Positions 33,331 through 45,947 of a stretch of DNA of 64,000 nt are shown piece by piece; position 1 is the stretch's first letter, and every line of letters starts with the position of its first letter. The notes below the pieces were generated by a model. That model had not been told where the DNA came from. It did not search any database and was given only the letters and a program-made list of their open reading frames with translations. Source of the DNA: Malurus cyaneus samueli (lineage: Eukaryota > Chordata > Aves > Passeriformes > Maluridae); the NCBI GenBank assembly GCA_009741485.1, contig VKON01002658.1, forward strand, positions 1-64,000. The letters run 5' to 3'. Both the position numbers and the translations under genes were made by a program.

Positions 33331-35830
33331 CAAACTTCGTTTGGGAGCATCAAAAAAATGCTTTTCTGTGCTCCCCAATGTCAAACTCCATTTGAGAGCA
33401 TAAAAAAAATGCTTTTCCAGCTCCAGCCCAAAACTCTGTTTGGGAGCACCCAAAAAATGCTTTCCTGTGCTTCCCAGTGCCAAACTCCCTTTGGGAGCCT
33501 CAAAAAAAATGCTTTTCTGTGCTCCCCAGTACCAAACTCTGTTTGGGAGAATCAAAAAACGCTTTCCTGCACTCCCCAGTGACAAACTCGGTTTGGGAGC
33601 ATCAAACAATTCTTTCCTGTGCTCCCCAGTGCCAAAATCCATTTGGGAGCATCAAAAAATGCTCCTCTGCTCTCTCCAGTGCCAAACTCCATTTGGGAGC
33701 TTAAAAAAAACGCTTTCCTGTGCTTCCCAGTGCCAAACTCTCCGTTGGGACTTCAAAAAACGCTTTTCTGTACCCTCCCCATGCCAAACTCATTTGGGAG
33801 CATCAAAAAAATGCTCCTATGCTCTCCAGTGCCAGACTCCATTTGTGACGTTCAGAAAAATGCTTTTCCACGCTCTCCAGCCTCAAACTACATTTGGGAG
33901 AATCAAGAAAACACTTTCCTGCGCTCCCCAGTGCCAAACTTGGTTTGGGAGCATCAAAAAAAAAATGCTCCTCTGCCTCCCCAGTGCCAAACTGCATTTG
34001 GGAGCGCCAAAAAAAAGTGCTTTCCTGCCCTCTCCTGCCAACTCCATTGGAAGTTCAAAAAAAAAAAAAACAAAAAACAGCTTTCCTGCGCTCTCCATGC
34101 CTCCAATTTGGGACCTTCAAAAAACGCTTTCCTGCACTCCCACAGCAAACTCTGTTTAGGTCTTCAAAAAAACCACTTTTTCTGCCTCTCCAGCTGCCAA
34201 ACTCCATTGGGAGCCTCACAAAATACTTTCCTGCGCTCTCTGCCAAACTCCATTTGGAGAGCATCAAATGTTGTTTCTGCACTCCCCGTGCCAAACTCCA
34301 TTTGGCAGCTTCAAAAAAAGCTTTCCTGCGCAGTCTCCAGCACCAAACTCGGTTGGGAGCTTCGAAAATTCTTTATGCCCCCCAGCGCCAACTCCCTTTG
34401 GAGCATCAAAAACTGCTTTTCTGCCCTCCCCAGCGCCAACCTCGTTTGGGAGCACCAAAAACCCTTTTCCTTCCCCAAAGCCAACCACTGTTTGGGAGCT
34501 TCAAAAAAACGCTTTTCCTGCACTCCCGCACCAAACTCGGTTTGGGGCATCAAAAAAAAGCTTCCTGCTCCCTAGTGCCAACTATGCATTTGGGAGCTTC
34601 AGAAAAACTTTTCTGCCTCCCCGTGCCAAACTCCCTTTGGGACCCAAAAAAACGCTTTCCTACACTCCCCAGTGCCAAACTCTGTCTGGGCATCAAAAAA
34701 TATTTTCCTGCTCTCCAGTGCAAACTCCATTTGAGAGCATCAAAAATGCTTTCCTGCGCTCCCAGTGCCAAATTCATTTGTGGAGTTAAAAAAAAAATGC
34801 TTTCCTGCACTCCCCAGCACCAAACTCGGTTTGAGAGCATCAAAAAATGCTCCTCTGCGCTTCCCAGTGCCAAACTCCATTTGGATGCATCAAAAAAAAT
34901 GCTCCCTGCCTCCCCAATGCCAAACTCGGTTTGGGATCTTCAAAAAAAAACACTTTTCTGCACTCCCAGTGCCAAACTCCGTTGGGAGCATAAAAAAAAT
35001 CCCCTGCCCCCCCCATGCCAAACCACATTTGGAAGCATCACAAACCGCTTTCCTGCACTCCCAAACCCAAATCTTGTGGAGCTTCAATAAATGCTTTCTG
35101 TGTTCCTCAGTGCCAAACTCCATTTGGAAGCATAAAAAAAAAAAAAAAAAAACAAAAAAAAAAAAAAAAACTTTCCTGCACTCCCATGCAACTGCATTTG
35201 GGCTTCAAAAAACGCTTCTGCCTCCCAGTGCCAACTCCATTTAGGACCTTCAAAACAGCTCTGTGCTCCCCAGTGCCCAAACTTCGTTTGGAGTTCAAAA
35301 AAAAAAGCTTTTTCGGCATTCCCCAACGCAACCATGGTTGGGACCTTCAAAAAACGCTTTCTCTGCACTCCCCAGCACCAAACTCGGTTTGGAGCATCAA
35401 AAAATGCTTTCCTGTCTCCCCAGTGCCAACTGCCATTTGGGGAGCTTCAGAAAAAACACTTTCTGCCCTCCCCAGTGCCAAACTCCCTTTGGGAAGCCTC
35501 AAAAAAACTGCTTTCTGTTCCCCAGTGCCAAACTCTGTCTGGAGCATCAAAAAATATTTCCTGCACTCCCCAGCGCCAAACTCCATTTAGAGCATAAAAA
35601 TGCTTCCGGCACTCCCCAGTGCCAAACTTGTTTGGAGAGAAAAAAAAAATGCTCCTGCCTCCCAATGCCAACATTGGTTTGGACTTCAAAAATTCTTCTC
35701 CTGCGCTCCCTCAGCACCGAAGCTCTGTTGGGCTGGAAGCTTCAAAAAATGCTTTCTATGACGATTCAGACAGTGCAAACTCCATTTGGAGATTCAAGAA
35801 AACGCTTGTGTTGTAACTCCCAGTGCCGCA
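33331..35830. repeat. 51-bp minisatellite array in reverse complement
   Basis: About 49 units reading CTCCCCAGTGCCAAACTCC, ATTTGGGAGC, ATCAAAAAA. Quality drops from about 33.9 kb onward, with frequent one-base deletions. The array ends abruptly at about 35830 without reaching the reverse complement of island i. Confidence 0.93.
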
Positions 35831-38800
35831 GCATTTGCCAGACTCTTCTCGTCTTCCTCTACGTTTGCTCAGGTTCTGGCAGGGAACGCCGCGGTCAGCC
35901 AGGCGTGTTTCTTCCAATTCAGCGGACCCGCGCGGGGCGCACAACCCGTGGGGAGGGGGCAGAGTGGCTTGTCCACAGTGGGCCATGGCTTGCGCTCAGG
36001 GCGAAGATGGTGCCAGGCGATGCCTCTCTAGGCAGTAGGCCAGGTCCGAGCAGCCTCAGCGATCCTCCAACTTAGGGTGTATTAAAGAGGCACGTAGGAA
36101 GGAAGGCCCATGAGTCAGGTCAGCCAGAAAGTGAAAGCCGCTTCGAAGGAGACATGATATCACGCACACGCGGGTTGCCCCGGTCACTTCAAAACTTTTC
36201 CAGTTCATTTCTCTGAAACAGTTAAAACGGAAGCGTGTCACAAGTGAGCGCTTCCAGAAGACAATCTGGTGGGTTAGGTTTGAAGTTATTTAGGAGGAAA
36301 CAGCCAGAGAGAGATTTATTCCTACACAAAACGCAATCGTCTGCCCACTGCTCTCATGACCTGCTAAGAGGGGCATTGCCATCTCCTCTTCTGTCCAAGC
36401 TTGATTTGTTGAAATCTTGAGATTTTAATCCAATTTAGAACTGTTTCTTGTGCAAACTTCTGAATTGTGGAGCCTAAAATCGGTGATAATGAAGCGACAC
36501 GGAAACGACGCGGCAGAGCTGTGCAACTGGACGAGTTTCTGCACCACATCGTCAGGCCATTGCAGGGAAATGGCTATTGGTTGCCTATTCGAAGGCTACC
36601 ATGGATTCCTACAGGATGTTGCTAGTGGGCAATATGAGAAACGCTCCACAAACTGAAGCACTGAAGGCTGAAAGAGAGGACACTTCGAGGCCTGAGACCC
36701 ACTGGAGAACCCAGAGCCAAAACCACTACAGCACCTTACCCTTACATTAACCTGCTGTCAGTGAAAACTGCAGAATTAGTTTTCCTTGTAAAGAAGACAA
36801 TAAATAAGGACAAAACTGAATGGGTGGATCACTTGAAAACCCACTGGTGGAGTCATCTTTGAGTTGATTCATACTGAGCATTTACACAGAAATAAAAGAG
36901 CTGAAAAAAAAAAATATCACCTTACTTGTACTGTTGCATGGTAAAAAGAGCAGGGATAGCACCGTCTGGTGACACAGGATGAATCCTCACATGACAGACT
37001 TTTCCCCTGAGGAACAGAATCGAATGAGCAATCATCCTTATTCTGTGAAAAGAAGAGGTCAAATCATCATCAAAACTCAGCAAGGAAAAAGCTGGTTAAA
37101 CTGCAGTTTTACTCCTTTACAGCCACACACACAGAGGTTACAGGATAAACCCACATCCTCAGAAACATATCCCCATTAACTACATGATGGCTATCTCCAA
37201 AAATCACAGCGTCTTTACCTTCTAACTATTTTATAGTTGACAAAAAATTACTTCCCACTGTTTTCCTGATTACTAGGAAAAACGCCAGGACAGGCAACAG
37301 AAATACAATTGTTGGATCAATCCACAGAGATATCACTGCCTGCTTTCAAAGAAATCTGCTCGCACGTTCATTAATTTGAATGAGGCTGCATAACCAGTTA
37401 CTTAATAACTTACTGAAATAACTTCATGACTAACCTTGCCACACTTGCAGAGTGCTCAGGAATCTACAAAAAGTGCTCTAGCTGCATTACTGCATAACTA
37501 AAGCTGAACAATCCTTCTTTCCCCATTTATATTGGCAAATAAATCAGTAATATTAAATTCCATACAATAAATTAAGAACCTTAATGGCGTTACATACATT
37601 CACAAGGCAGTAACACTTTTTGCCCAAATTGAAAGGTGTGTTAATATAGATATATCAGCTTAGCACAGCCAAAGTATCAAAGTGCACACAGACAAGCTGA
37701 AATTGCTTTTTCCCCTCACAGAACCACTTAGAAGTAAGAATAATTCTCCGAGCCTCACAGAGGAGAATTCAATGTACACAAAGGCACGGTGGGTCTTTCT
37801 TTCTGACTGCACTCAGGCTGAAGCACAAGATGAAGAGATTTACAGAGGGAAGAGACAAGATAGAAATGCCAACCCAGTCTGACAGAGGATGGAGGGATGC
37901 CCTGCACAAGCTCACACCAGCTGAGAGCTTTCACTCAGGCTCTTCCCTCTTTCCATAAAATCCTGACAGGGCCTCCCTGGCAGCGTTACAACACGTGCCA
38001 GAAACAGAAGCTTATTAGGCTAAACACATTTGCACAAAACATGATGAAACACACTTCTGGGAGTCACTGAAGCAACTCATCTCCTGCTTGTGCTCCGTGC
38101 ATCGCTCGCCTACATGTCCTGGGACCTGCAGGAGCCAAGATGCTGCAAATAAAGGCAGAGCCCTGCTCAGTGACCACTCCAAGGGCACGCTTCTTACACC
38201 CTTTCCTTTATTCTCCACCTCTCACTTGAGGACCTCACTGTGCTGCTGTTTTTAATTTTGTGTTTCGCTTTTCAGGACTTTGGGTAACCAAGGAGTAGCT
38301 CGTTCCCTGTAAGGTTTTCCAGTTGCTTTTTCCACATGTCAATGCTATTTTCCCCAGCTACATCCCGTCCCAGGCTGCCCGGAATAGAAAAATGGCCATT
38401 GGGTCAGCAAAGGGAGCACACTGTCCTGTAAAACCAGGCCGCCTGCTTATTAAGCCCAGAGTGAGCAGTCAGGTTCTCTTGCGCCTCAAGCCTACAGAAA
38501 AACACAGTGGAGCCTGAAAACAATCTTTTACAAATGGAAAGGAAAAAAGGTTGGGAAAGTTTCTTCAGGACAGCGGGAATGGCTCTTCTGCAGCTGCCAC
38601 CGGTCACAGCTTCCAGACTGGGCGCAAACAGCATCAGTGATATTTACTGTAGCAACGAGGGAGCAGCAGCGTTTCCTCCAACTGAGGCCACAGAAAAGAA
38701 ATAAGCCCATCCCGTGGCGCAGGTGATTGCTTAGAAATGTTGGCCATAATCTGCCTCTGGAACCTTCACAACCACATTTCGCTGCAGCTGCACTTCTCCG

Positions 38801-41042
38801 TATGTAAGGTTCTCGGGTGTTTAAAATAGAAATAACACGCAACTGATGGGTATCAGGACACAGAGATTACACATAAATAAAAATAAATCGCATGTGTCTA
38901 GTAACCTGAGAAAAGGGCAAATGCACTCTGACGTCAGTCTTCTGCTGATGGCCCTTTTTTCACTTCCCCAGTTCAAGAACAAGACACACAGATGACCACC
39001 ACAACCAGGAATCTCTTCCCTAGGGTGGTCCCTGGAATAGTCACAGGGAATGGGGACCACCCTCCTCCTGTTGGTACTCAGAAATCTCAGTCGAGCGAAA
39101 GGTTCTTCACTGGTGCTGGAGCATCAGGGGCTTTGCCAGATGTTCTTTTGGGGTACCGGCTATTGTGTGCTAGGTCTTTAAGCACGGCTAGCGTAGGCCC
39201 ATGGGACATTGCCAGGCGCAGCACAGCGTATGATTGCTGCAACGGAATTAAAGCGCAAACACCCAAGTTTTTTCTTGGGACGGCCTATCCGCTAAGGCGA
39301 CAGTGTTTGTTGCCCGGATTCGCAATCTTCTCGTATCGATGTCATGGTTTTCCTATCAGGTTTCTTCCATACTGGAAACAATCCAGCACAAGAATCACTG
39401 TGTAATTTGGAGGAGGGCAGATAAATTCCTCTTTCGCATGTACAGACTGTTAGAGAGAAGGTGTGGTTTGCTGGTACCAACATGTTGTACATTTAACTTG
39501 CAGTCCCTTATCCTGCGGCGCCCGGGGCCAGAAGGTTTTTCCCGTGCTGTCCTTTCCTCAGCCTCATGAAGTCCATTGGCCAAACCTGTATCGCCGCCAA
39601 ATATTCCCTAGCAAACCACAAGAAAAAACACACACTTTGCCAAATTTCTTGGGTCTGAGTTTTGGCCTCTTTGTACATTTTCCCTTTCATGGCACGCATG
39701 TACCATTGTAGCAAAAATCCGCAAACAGAAACCATTCTGTTTGGCACACAAAAGAGGCACACTTCCTGTTTCTAATTTCAAACTCTGTTGTTTTGAATTA
39801 ATGCATGCTCCTGTTCTTTATACACAAGGAAATAAAAATTACGGATGTTGCAGTCTAAAAATCTCCTCCAGCCTCTCTTAACCCCGGTTAGCTGCTGTCC
39901 GAAAGTCTCCAATGCTCAGAAAATCCATAGTATTACTTTAATATCTCTTCCTGCAGAATCGAGACGGCTTTTTGATTGCACCGTGTCATTTCTTTATGAA
40001 TGATTCTTTTACTTTTTGCCATCCCATCACGCTCGTTTTGGGGAAATAGGGACAAGAAAAGAAGGATTAGTTGACAGAAAAGTGTCCACGAACTCACCAT
40101 GATTGACAAATAGTTCTATGGCATTTTTATCTTCCCTTATGTAATCCTCTATTATGGTCCGCTGGGAATTCTTTTACTTTTTTTTTTTTTATATGCTTTA
40201 GTTTCTTTCACTAAAATACGCTGCATGTACTCCCTTCCTCGCTTATAACTGGATATAAGATATTTACGAGCTATTAAATTTTTTAAAAATGTTAAAGAAA
40301 GTTTTCAACTGGTGCCTGGACTGTGGGAAAGCCTAGAGAGAATTCACCCCTGGCAATTCTACTTCACTTCACTGTCTTGACAGGAGGACGCCAGCAGAAG
40401 CCCACAAAGTGAGACAACCACTGCATAGACACTCTGAAAACAGCAATAAAAGTGCCCCAATATAAAAAACAAAACTGAACAAACACAAATGGATTTACAC
40501 ACTGGAAATTATGGAAGAAATTGCCTGTCTTCACTATGGAATCACTCCTTGCACACCCAGCAGTGCACAATGCTCACTGAAGATGCTCCCAGTTAATACT
40601 TTTAAAGTATCATACTCAAAGTCAGGCAAGATGACAAAAACACAACTGAGCACCACACCACCCCTATTATATAAACCTATTAATTCTTGTACTCATTTGT
40701 TTATCCAATGAAGGGGAAAACCTTGGGTTAGTGTCTATGCCAGCCACCTTGAAGGTGGGATTCAGTCAGGGTGTTTTAGCTATAAATAAGTGCCAATAAA
40801 CATTTAAATTCACCACAGCTAAGGTTACTAACACAGGCATTAGCAGCTGTTAGGAAGATGCTTCTCACTTAAATGCACATTAATATAGGTTCAAACAGGA
40901 AGGACCTGATGGAACTCCCTCGTGTAAAATCTCCTCCCTCGTGTTGATTCCGGATGTTCTGGCACAGGATATTCACCCCAATCTCTGCCTGTCTGGCACA
41001 TTCACAGACTTAAAACCTAATTCATCATCGCCGAGACATGTA
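35831..41042. other. AT-richer unique stretch at the end of contig 2
   Basis: Over 5 kb with no minisatellite and no match to any other part of the window. Its base composition is closer to ordinary intron or intergenic DNA. Open frames are short (up to about 140 codons), overlap in several frames and show no domain I recognise. I see no tRNA and no CR1-type 3' end. It replaces the sequence expected if the right arm continued to mirror the left arm, so it may be a chimeric join or a real rearranged flank. Confidence 0.5.
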
Positions 41043-41067
41043 NNNNNNNNNNNNNNNNNNNNNNNNN
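41043..41067. other. Assembly gap of 25 N
   Basis: A placeholder run separating contig 2 from contig 3. Confidence 0.99.
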
Positions 41068-41637
41068 AGGGAAGAAATGGAAAAACGAGAGAACTTTGAG
41101 GAGCTGAGCTGCTTCTCTCCTCTCGTTAACGTCCCCCGGGGCCCGTGGTCCTTTATACTAACACAGTAACGAAGGCCACACCTATTAATTGCGGTGACAA
41201 TGATAAAGGAAGAGTCAGAAGCAGCTATTTGTCTTTCATGTAACCTCGTGCATCATCGCAAGATAAATGAAAACTCATTTTCTGCTTTGATTCAGTCTAA
41301 TTTTTCAGGGCCCCCGAGGCAGGTTACAGGAACTGTGTCGCTTCATCCCCATAAAAGTGGCGGCCCCGGGGTTCAAGGGTCAGGGAAAGTGCACGGCCGG
41401 CTCCCCCCGCCTCCCGGGGTGAGGGAAAAGCAGGAAGGGCTCTGCTGCTCATCATCATTAAATCCCATCGCAAGGCGTTGGCGGGGCGCTGATGGATGAG
41501 CCCGGGAGCAGAGGACTCCCTGTCCCCGTCACCCATGGTCACCGTGCCAGGGGACCCCGGCCAGAGCTGGTCCTGTGTCCACACAAACGGGGCAGGGGAA
41601 TCTGGGGAGGGATTTTAGGGGAAACGCCTCATCCCGG
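41068..41637. promoter_or_regulatory. Island A in reverse orientation (start of contig 3)
   Basis: Reverse complement of about 45150-45726. The core at 41170-41345 contains CTATTAATTGC, a GATA-type site in TGATAAAGG, and GATAAATGAAAACTC, and is nearly identical in both arms. That contrasts with the neighbouring 50-55-bp array, which differs in unit number and sequence. This stable core beside a variable array fits a constrained regulatory element, but that remains inference. Confidence 0.4.
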
Positions 41638-42093
41638 ACCTCTACCCAAAATCTCTGCTCCCAAGGATGTGGTGGGTTCGTCAGAGCCCTCTACCAAAAT
41701 CTTTGTCCCCAAGGATAGAGTGGTGGTTAGAAGAGCCCTCTACCCAAAATCTCTGTCCCAGGGACTGGTGGGTTTTGAAGGGAGCCCTCTACAAAAATCT
41801 CTGTTCCCAAGGATATGGTGGGTTTGGCAGAGAGAGCCCTCGACCCAAAATCTCTGCTCCAAGAACGTGGTGTGTTTGGAGGAGAGCCCTCTACCCAAAA
41901 TCTCTGTTCCCAAGAATAGAGTGGGTTCAGACAGGGAGAGCCGTCTACCAAAAATCTTGTTCCCAAGGATGTGGTGGTTTGACAGAGAGAGCCCTCTACC
42001 CAAAATCTCTGCTCCCAAGGACATGTGGGTGGGTTGGACAGAGCCCTCTACCCAAATTCTCTGCTCCCAAGGATGTGGTGGGTTTGGACAGAG
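41638..42093. repeat. 50-55-bp minisatellite array, nine units
   Basis: Units read GAGCCCTCTACCCAAAATCT, CTG(C/T)TCCCAAGGA, TGTGGTGGGTT. The corresponding array in the other arm (44830-45146) has about six units in a different order of variants. That looks like an allelic length difference. Confidence 0.93.
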
Positions 42094-42411
42094 TGGGATG
42101 ATGAAGTTTTACCTGCTTTGGGGTCATTAATACTTTGAGAGTAGAACACACTCAGGGTGCTCTATCTGTGACCTGCATAGCAGGAACTTGTCATTCCAGA
42201 AACTTCAGTATTGGTGTAAAAGGAGCAAAATGCCCCAAAATTACATCAGCAGCCGTCCCCATCTCTCAGTCAGCAGCCTTGTCCAGCTTTCCTGCCAATT
42301 CCTGTCCCCTGTTCTGTGGGGGCACAGAGCCTTGAAGCATCATCTCAAGGCTCAGAGCACCCTGCTCATCCTGAGTTTGGGGGAGATCAGACCCTCACCT
42401 TGTACAAAAGT
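42094..42411. other. Array flank W, forward copy
   Basis: Unique sequence with GAGAGTAGAACACACTCAGG and GTATTGGTGTAAAAGGAGC. It is present in reverse at 44514-44829, again in forward orientation at 47169-47370, and in reverse near 57050-57230. Several substitutions separate the 42-kb and 47-kb copies, so they are diverged paralogues rather than assembly duplicates. Confidence 0.75.
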
Positions 42412-44513
42412 AACTTTTCCAAAACTTTTTTTGCCTTTAAAAAAAAAAGAACCAAAACAATAACAAAGCAAAAAAAAAAAAAAAAATCCATGAATGCCAA
42501 TAGCATTGAAATCTCCCCCAGATTAAGCTCAGCTGGAGCAAACAACAGCGATCAGTGCTGGGGAAATGCCCCGTGATATTTCCTTATCCAGAATTTAGGA
42601 AGGAAATGATCATTTCAAACCGGGGGTATTTGTGTGGCAGAGCACAGAACTGTCCAGAAAGGAGCCCCAGGCTGGTCTGAGCTGGGGAGGGGGTGCTGGG
42701 GGGTGGGGAGGGGGGTTCTGGGGATTTGGACAGGGGTGTTGGGGACCTGGCAGGGGAGTTATGGGGATTGGGAAGGGGCTATGGGGTTGAGCAGGAGTGT
42801 TGGGGGGCTGGGAGAGGGGCTGGGGGATTCTGGGGTTGGCAGAAGGTGTGGGGGCTGGAATAGAGGTTATGGAGTTGGGCAGGGGTGCAGGGGGTGGCAG
42901 GGGATTATGGGGTTTGGGGCAGGGGGTTCTGGAGTTGGGCGGGGGGCAGAGGGTTTGGGCTGGGGGGGGAGGCTGGGAGGGATTATGGGGGTGTTGGGGC
43001 AGGGGGTCTGGGGAGTTGGGCAGGGGCAGGGGGTTGGGGGCTGGGAAGGGAGGTTATGGGATTTGGGCGGGGGTTATGGGATTTGGGCAGCGGGGTGTGT
43101 GCGGGCAGGGTTATGGGAGCTAGGAGGGGGGGTCTGGGGGATTCTGGGGGCTGGCCAGGGGTGCTGGGCCAGGAGGGTGGTGGGGGCTAGGCAGGGTTCT
43201 GAGGGCTGGGGAGGGGTTCTGGGGGGTGTTGGGGCAGGGGTCTGGTGGTGGAAGTAGGGCAGGGGGTGCTTGGGTGAGTCTGATAAGGGTTATGCTCGTT
43301 TTGGCAGGGATCCGGGGGGGCGAAGGCTTGTCTCGGGGGCTGGATGTAGGAGTTTTGGAGAGTTAGTGATGGGGCTCTCTCTGGGGACTCCGCGTCTGGG
43401 GTGTTTCGCGTGTCCCGCGGACGTTGTTGTGGGACTTCAGTTCTGGTAAATAGTTGTGTTGCGCCTTGTGGGGTCTATGCTCGGTCCAGGGGGTTATGGA
43501 AGGTTGGGCAGAAGGGAGTTTTGGGGCTGGGACCCAGGGGTGCGGGTGGCTGTGGGCATGGGAGTTTAGAGTGTATGCTGCCAGCGGAAGTTCTGACGAG
43601 GGGGAGCCTTCTGGAGGCTGTTGTGGAGGTTGGAGATGGTTTTGTGGGAGCTGTGGGGCGATTTTGGGCTGGAGGGGGGGCTTCTGTGGAATGCAATGCT
43701 TAGCGGTTTCTGGGCCTGGGCAGGGGTGCTGGAGGGCTTGGAGAGGGCGGTGTCTGGGAGTTGGGGCATGGGGCAGGGTTTCTGGGGGCCTGGCCAGGAG
43801 GTGTTTGGGGATGCCGCAGGGGGTTATGGGGGCTGTGGAGGGGGCCCTGGACTGACAGCGGCGGGATGTGGTGGCAGGTTTTGGAGTGGACGCGGCGGGC
43901 GTGCTGGGCTCTTCCTGCCCGTGGGCCCTTGCGAGGGTTGTTCAAGGGGGTGGGGTGCTTTTGTGACGGATGGTTTGCAGGCCGGGGTTCCTGAGGGGCC
44001 GGGCCTGCGCATGGGCGAGCATGCGCGAGTTTTCGCGACATGGGGTTTTTGAGCAAAAGGGAAGGATTTTGGGTTGGATGAGCTTTGTCCTTTTCGCCTC
44101 CCGAGAGAACCATGTCTTATTTGGGCTGGCCGCTCGATCCCCCTCCATGTTGCCTCTGTAACACCCTACTTCTTATCTAAATTGTTGGTGTTAGGATTGT
44201 ACAGGCGGTTGTGTGGCTGGGCAGAGTTTCCTGCGGTTGGAGGGTGGTTGGGTTGGGTGGGGGTAGTTGGGAGCGGATACAGAGGTTATGGGTTTGCAGG
44301 GGGTTCCAGGGGGCTGGAGGGCGTGTTGGGGCCTGCGGTTTGTCATGTTTCCTGGGCGGCGTGGCTTAGGGGTCTTGCCAGGTGGCTGTCAAGGGTTAGT
44401 GGGAAACGGTTGGAAAAGCGCGTCGTGACAATATGTGGATGATATATCCTCTTTTGCGTAACCTCCGTCTTCCCACCCCCCCACGCGCTTTACTCTCAAC
44501 CACTTCCCTGATC
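42412..44513. repeat. Spacer S1, copy 2, mainly G-rich minisatellite
   Basis: Entry sequence (42412-42690) as at 28498-28755, then the G-rich array to about 44400, then a degraded tail. From about 43240 the sequence is very noisy, but GGGGGTTATGG and GGCTGGGCAG units remain visible. It is bounded on the left by the reverse of the DNA that bounds it on the right. Confidence 0.85.
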
Positions 44514-44829
44514 CTTTGTACAAGGTGAGGGTCTGATCTACCCAAACTCAGGATGAGCAGGGTGCTCTGAGCCTTGAGATGATGCTTCAAGGCTCTGTGC
44601 CCCCACAGGAGAAGAGTGGACAGGAATTGGCAGGAGAGCTGGACGAGGCTTCTGGCTGAGAGATGGGGACTGCTGCTGATGTAATTTTGGGGCATTTTGC
44701 TCCTTTTACACCAATACTGAAGTTTCTGGAATGACAAATCCCTGCTAAGCAGGTCACAGATGGAGCACCCTGAGTGTGTTCTACTCTCAAAGCATCAATG
44801 ACCCCAAAGCAGGTACAACTTCATCATCC
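44514..44829. other. Array flank W, reverse copy
   Basis: Reverse complement of 42094-42411, starting CTTTGTACAAGGTGAGGG. It differs from that copy by several substitutions as well as indels, consistent with two haplotypes. Confidence 0.75.
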
Positions 44830-45146
44830 CACTCTGTGTCCAAACCCACCATATCCTTGGGAGCAGAGATTTTGGGTAGAGGGCTCTGTCCAAACCCATC
44901 ATGTCCTTGGGAGCAGAGATTTTGGGTAGAGGGCTCTCTCTGTCTGAATCCACCACATCCTTGGGAACACAGATTTTTGGTAGACGGCTCTCCCTGTCTG
45001 AACCCACCATGTCCCTGGGAACAGAGATTTTGGGTAGAGGGCTCTCTCTGATCCAAACCCACTCTATCCTTGGGGACAAAGATTTTGAGTAGAGGGCTCT
45101 GTCGGAACCCACCACATCCTTGGGAGCAGAGATTTTGGGTAGAGGT
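44830..45146. repeat. 50-55-bp minisatellite array in reverse, six units
   Basis: Reads CAAACCCACCATATCC, TTGGGAGCAGAGATTTTGGG, TAGAGGGCTCT. It is the mirror of 41638-42093 with fewer units. Confidence 0.93.
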
Positions 45147-45947
45147 CCGGGATGAGGCGTTTCCCCTAAAATCCCTCCCCAGATTCCCCCTGCCCCGTTT
45201 GTGTGGACACAGGACCAGCTCTGGCCGGGGTCCCCTGGCACGGTGACCATGGGTGACGGGGACAGGGAGTCCCTCTGCTCCCGGGCTCATCCATCAGCGC
45301 CCCGCCAACGCCTTGCGATGGGGATTTAATGATGATGAGCAGCAGAGCCCTTCCTGCTTTTCCCTCACCCCAGGGAGGCTGGGGGGGAGCCGGCCGTGCA
45401 CTTTCCCTGACCCTTGAACCCCGGGGCCGCCACTTTTATGGGGATGAAGCGACACAGTTCCTGTAACCTGCCTCGGGGGCCCTGAAAAATTAGACTGAAT
45501 CAAAGCAGAAAATGAGTTTTCATTTATCTTGCGATGATGCACGAGGTTACATGAAAGACAAATAGCTGCTTCTGACTCTTCCTTTATCATTGTCACCGCA
45601 ATTAATAGGCTGTGGCCTTCGTTACTGTGTTAGTACTAAAGAGACCACGGGCCCCGGGGGACGTTAACGAGAGGAGAGAAGCAGCTCAGGCTCCTCAAAG
45701 TTCTCTCGTTTTTCCATTTCTTCCCTGGCTCGTTGGGGTGTTGTTGACTGAGCCACACCAGAGCAGTGCTGACACATCCAGGGCTCGTCTGTCCCCTCGG
45801 GCAGTGGCACAGGGAAGGGACAGGGACAGGGATGAGGTTTTGCTGAGGTTTGATGGCCTTTAGCAGCTCCTCTGTGCCCTGGGGGTGGTCACCAAGGTGG
45901 GTGGTTACCCAGCTGGGCTCTGGGGCAGTTTGGGAGATGCTCCCATG
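45147..45947. promoter_or_regulatory. Island A, forward (right-arm) copy
   Basis: Contains the same AT-rich core as 41170-41345 in reverse (45480-45620) plus about 220 further bases (45727-45947) not present at the truncated contig 3 start. The end of this extension reappears in reverse at 58360-58463. No coding frame is credible. Confidence 0.4.

Noticed and set aside
23500..35830. Fold-backs as missed-adapter (simple hairpin) read artefacts
   Set aside because: A missed adapter gives direct arm-to-arm joins. Here a 2.1-2.9-kb non-palindromic spacer separates the arms, and the same spacer with the same edges recurs in another contig with different arms.
36490..36656. A 55-codon open frame considered as a pseudogene fragment
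   Set aside because: There is no recognisable domain, no homologous second exon and no similarity I can name. It is too short to support.
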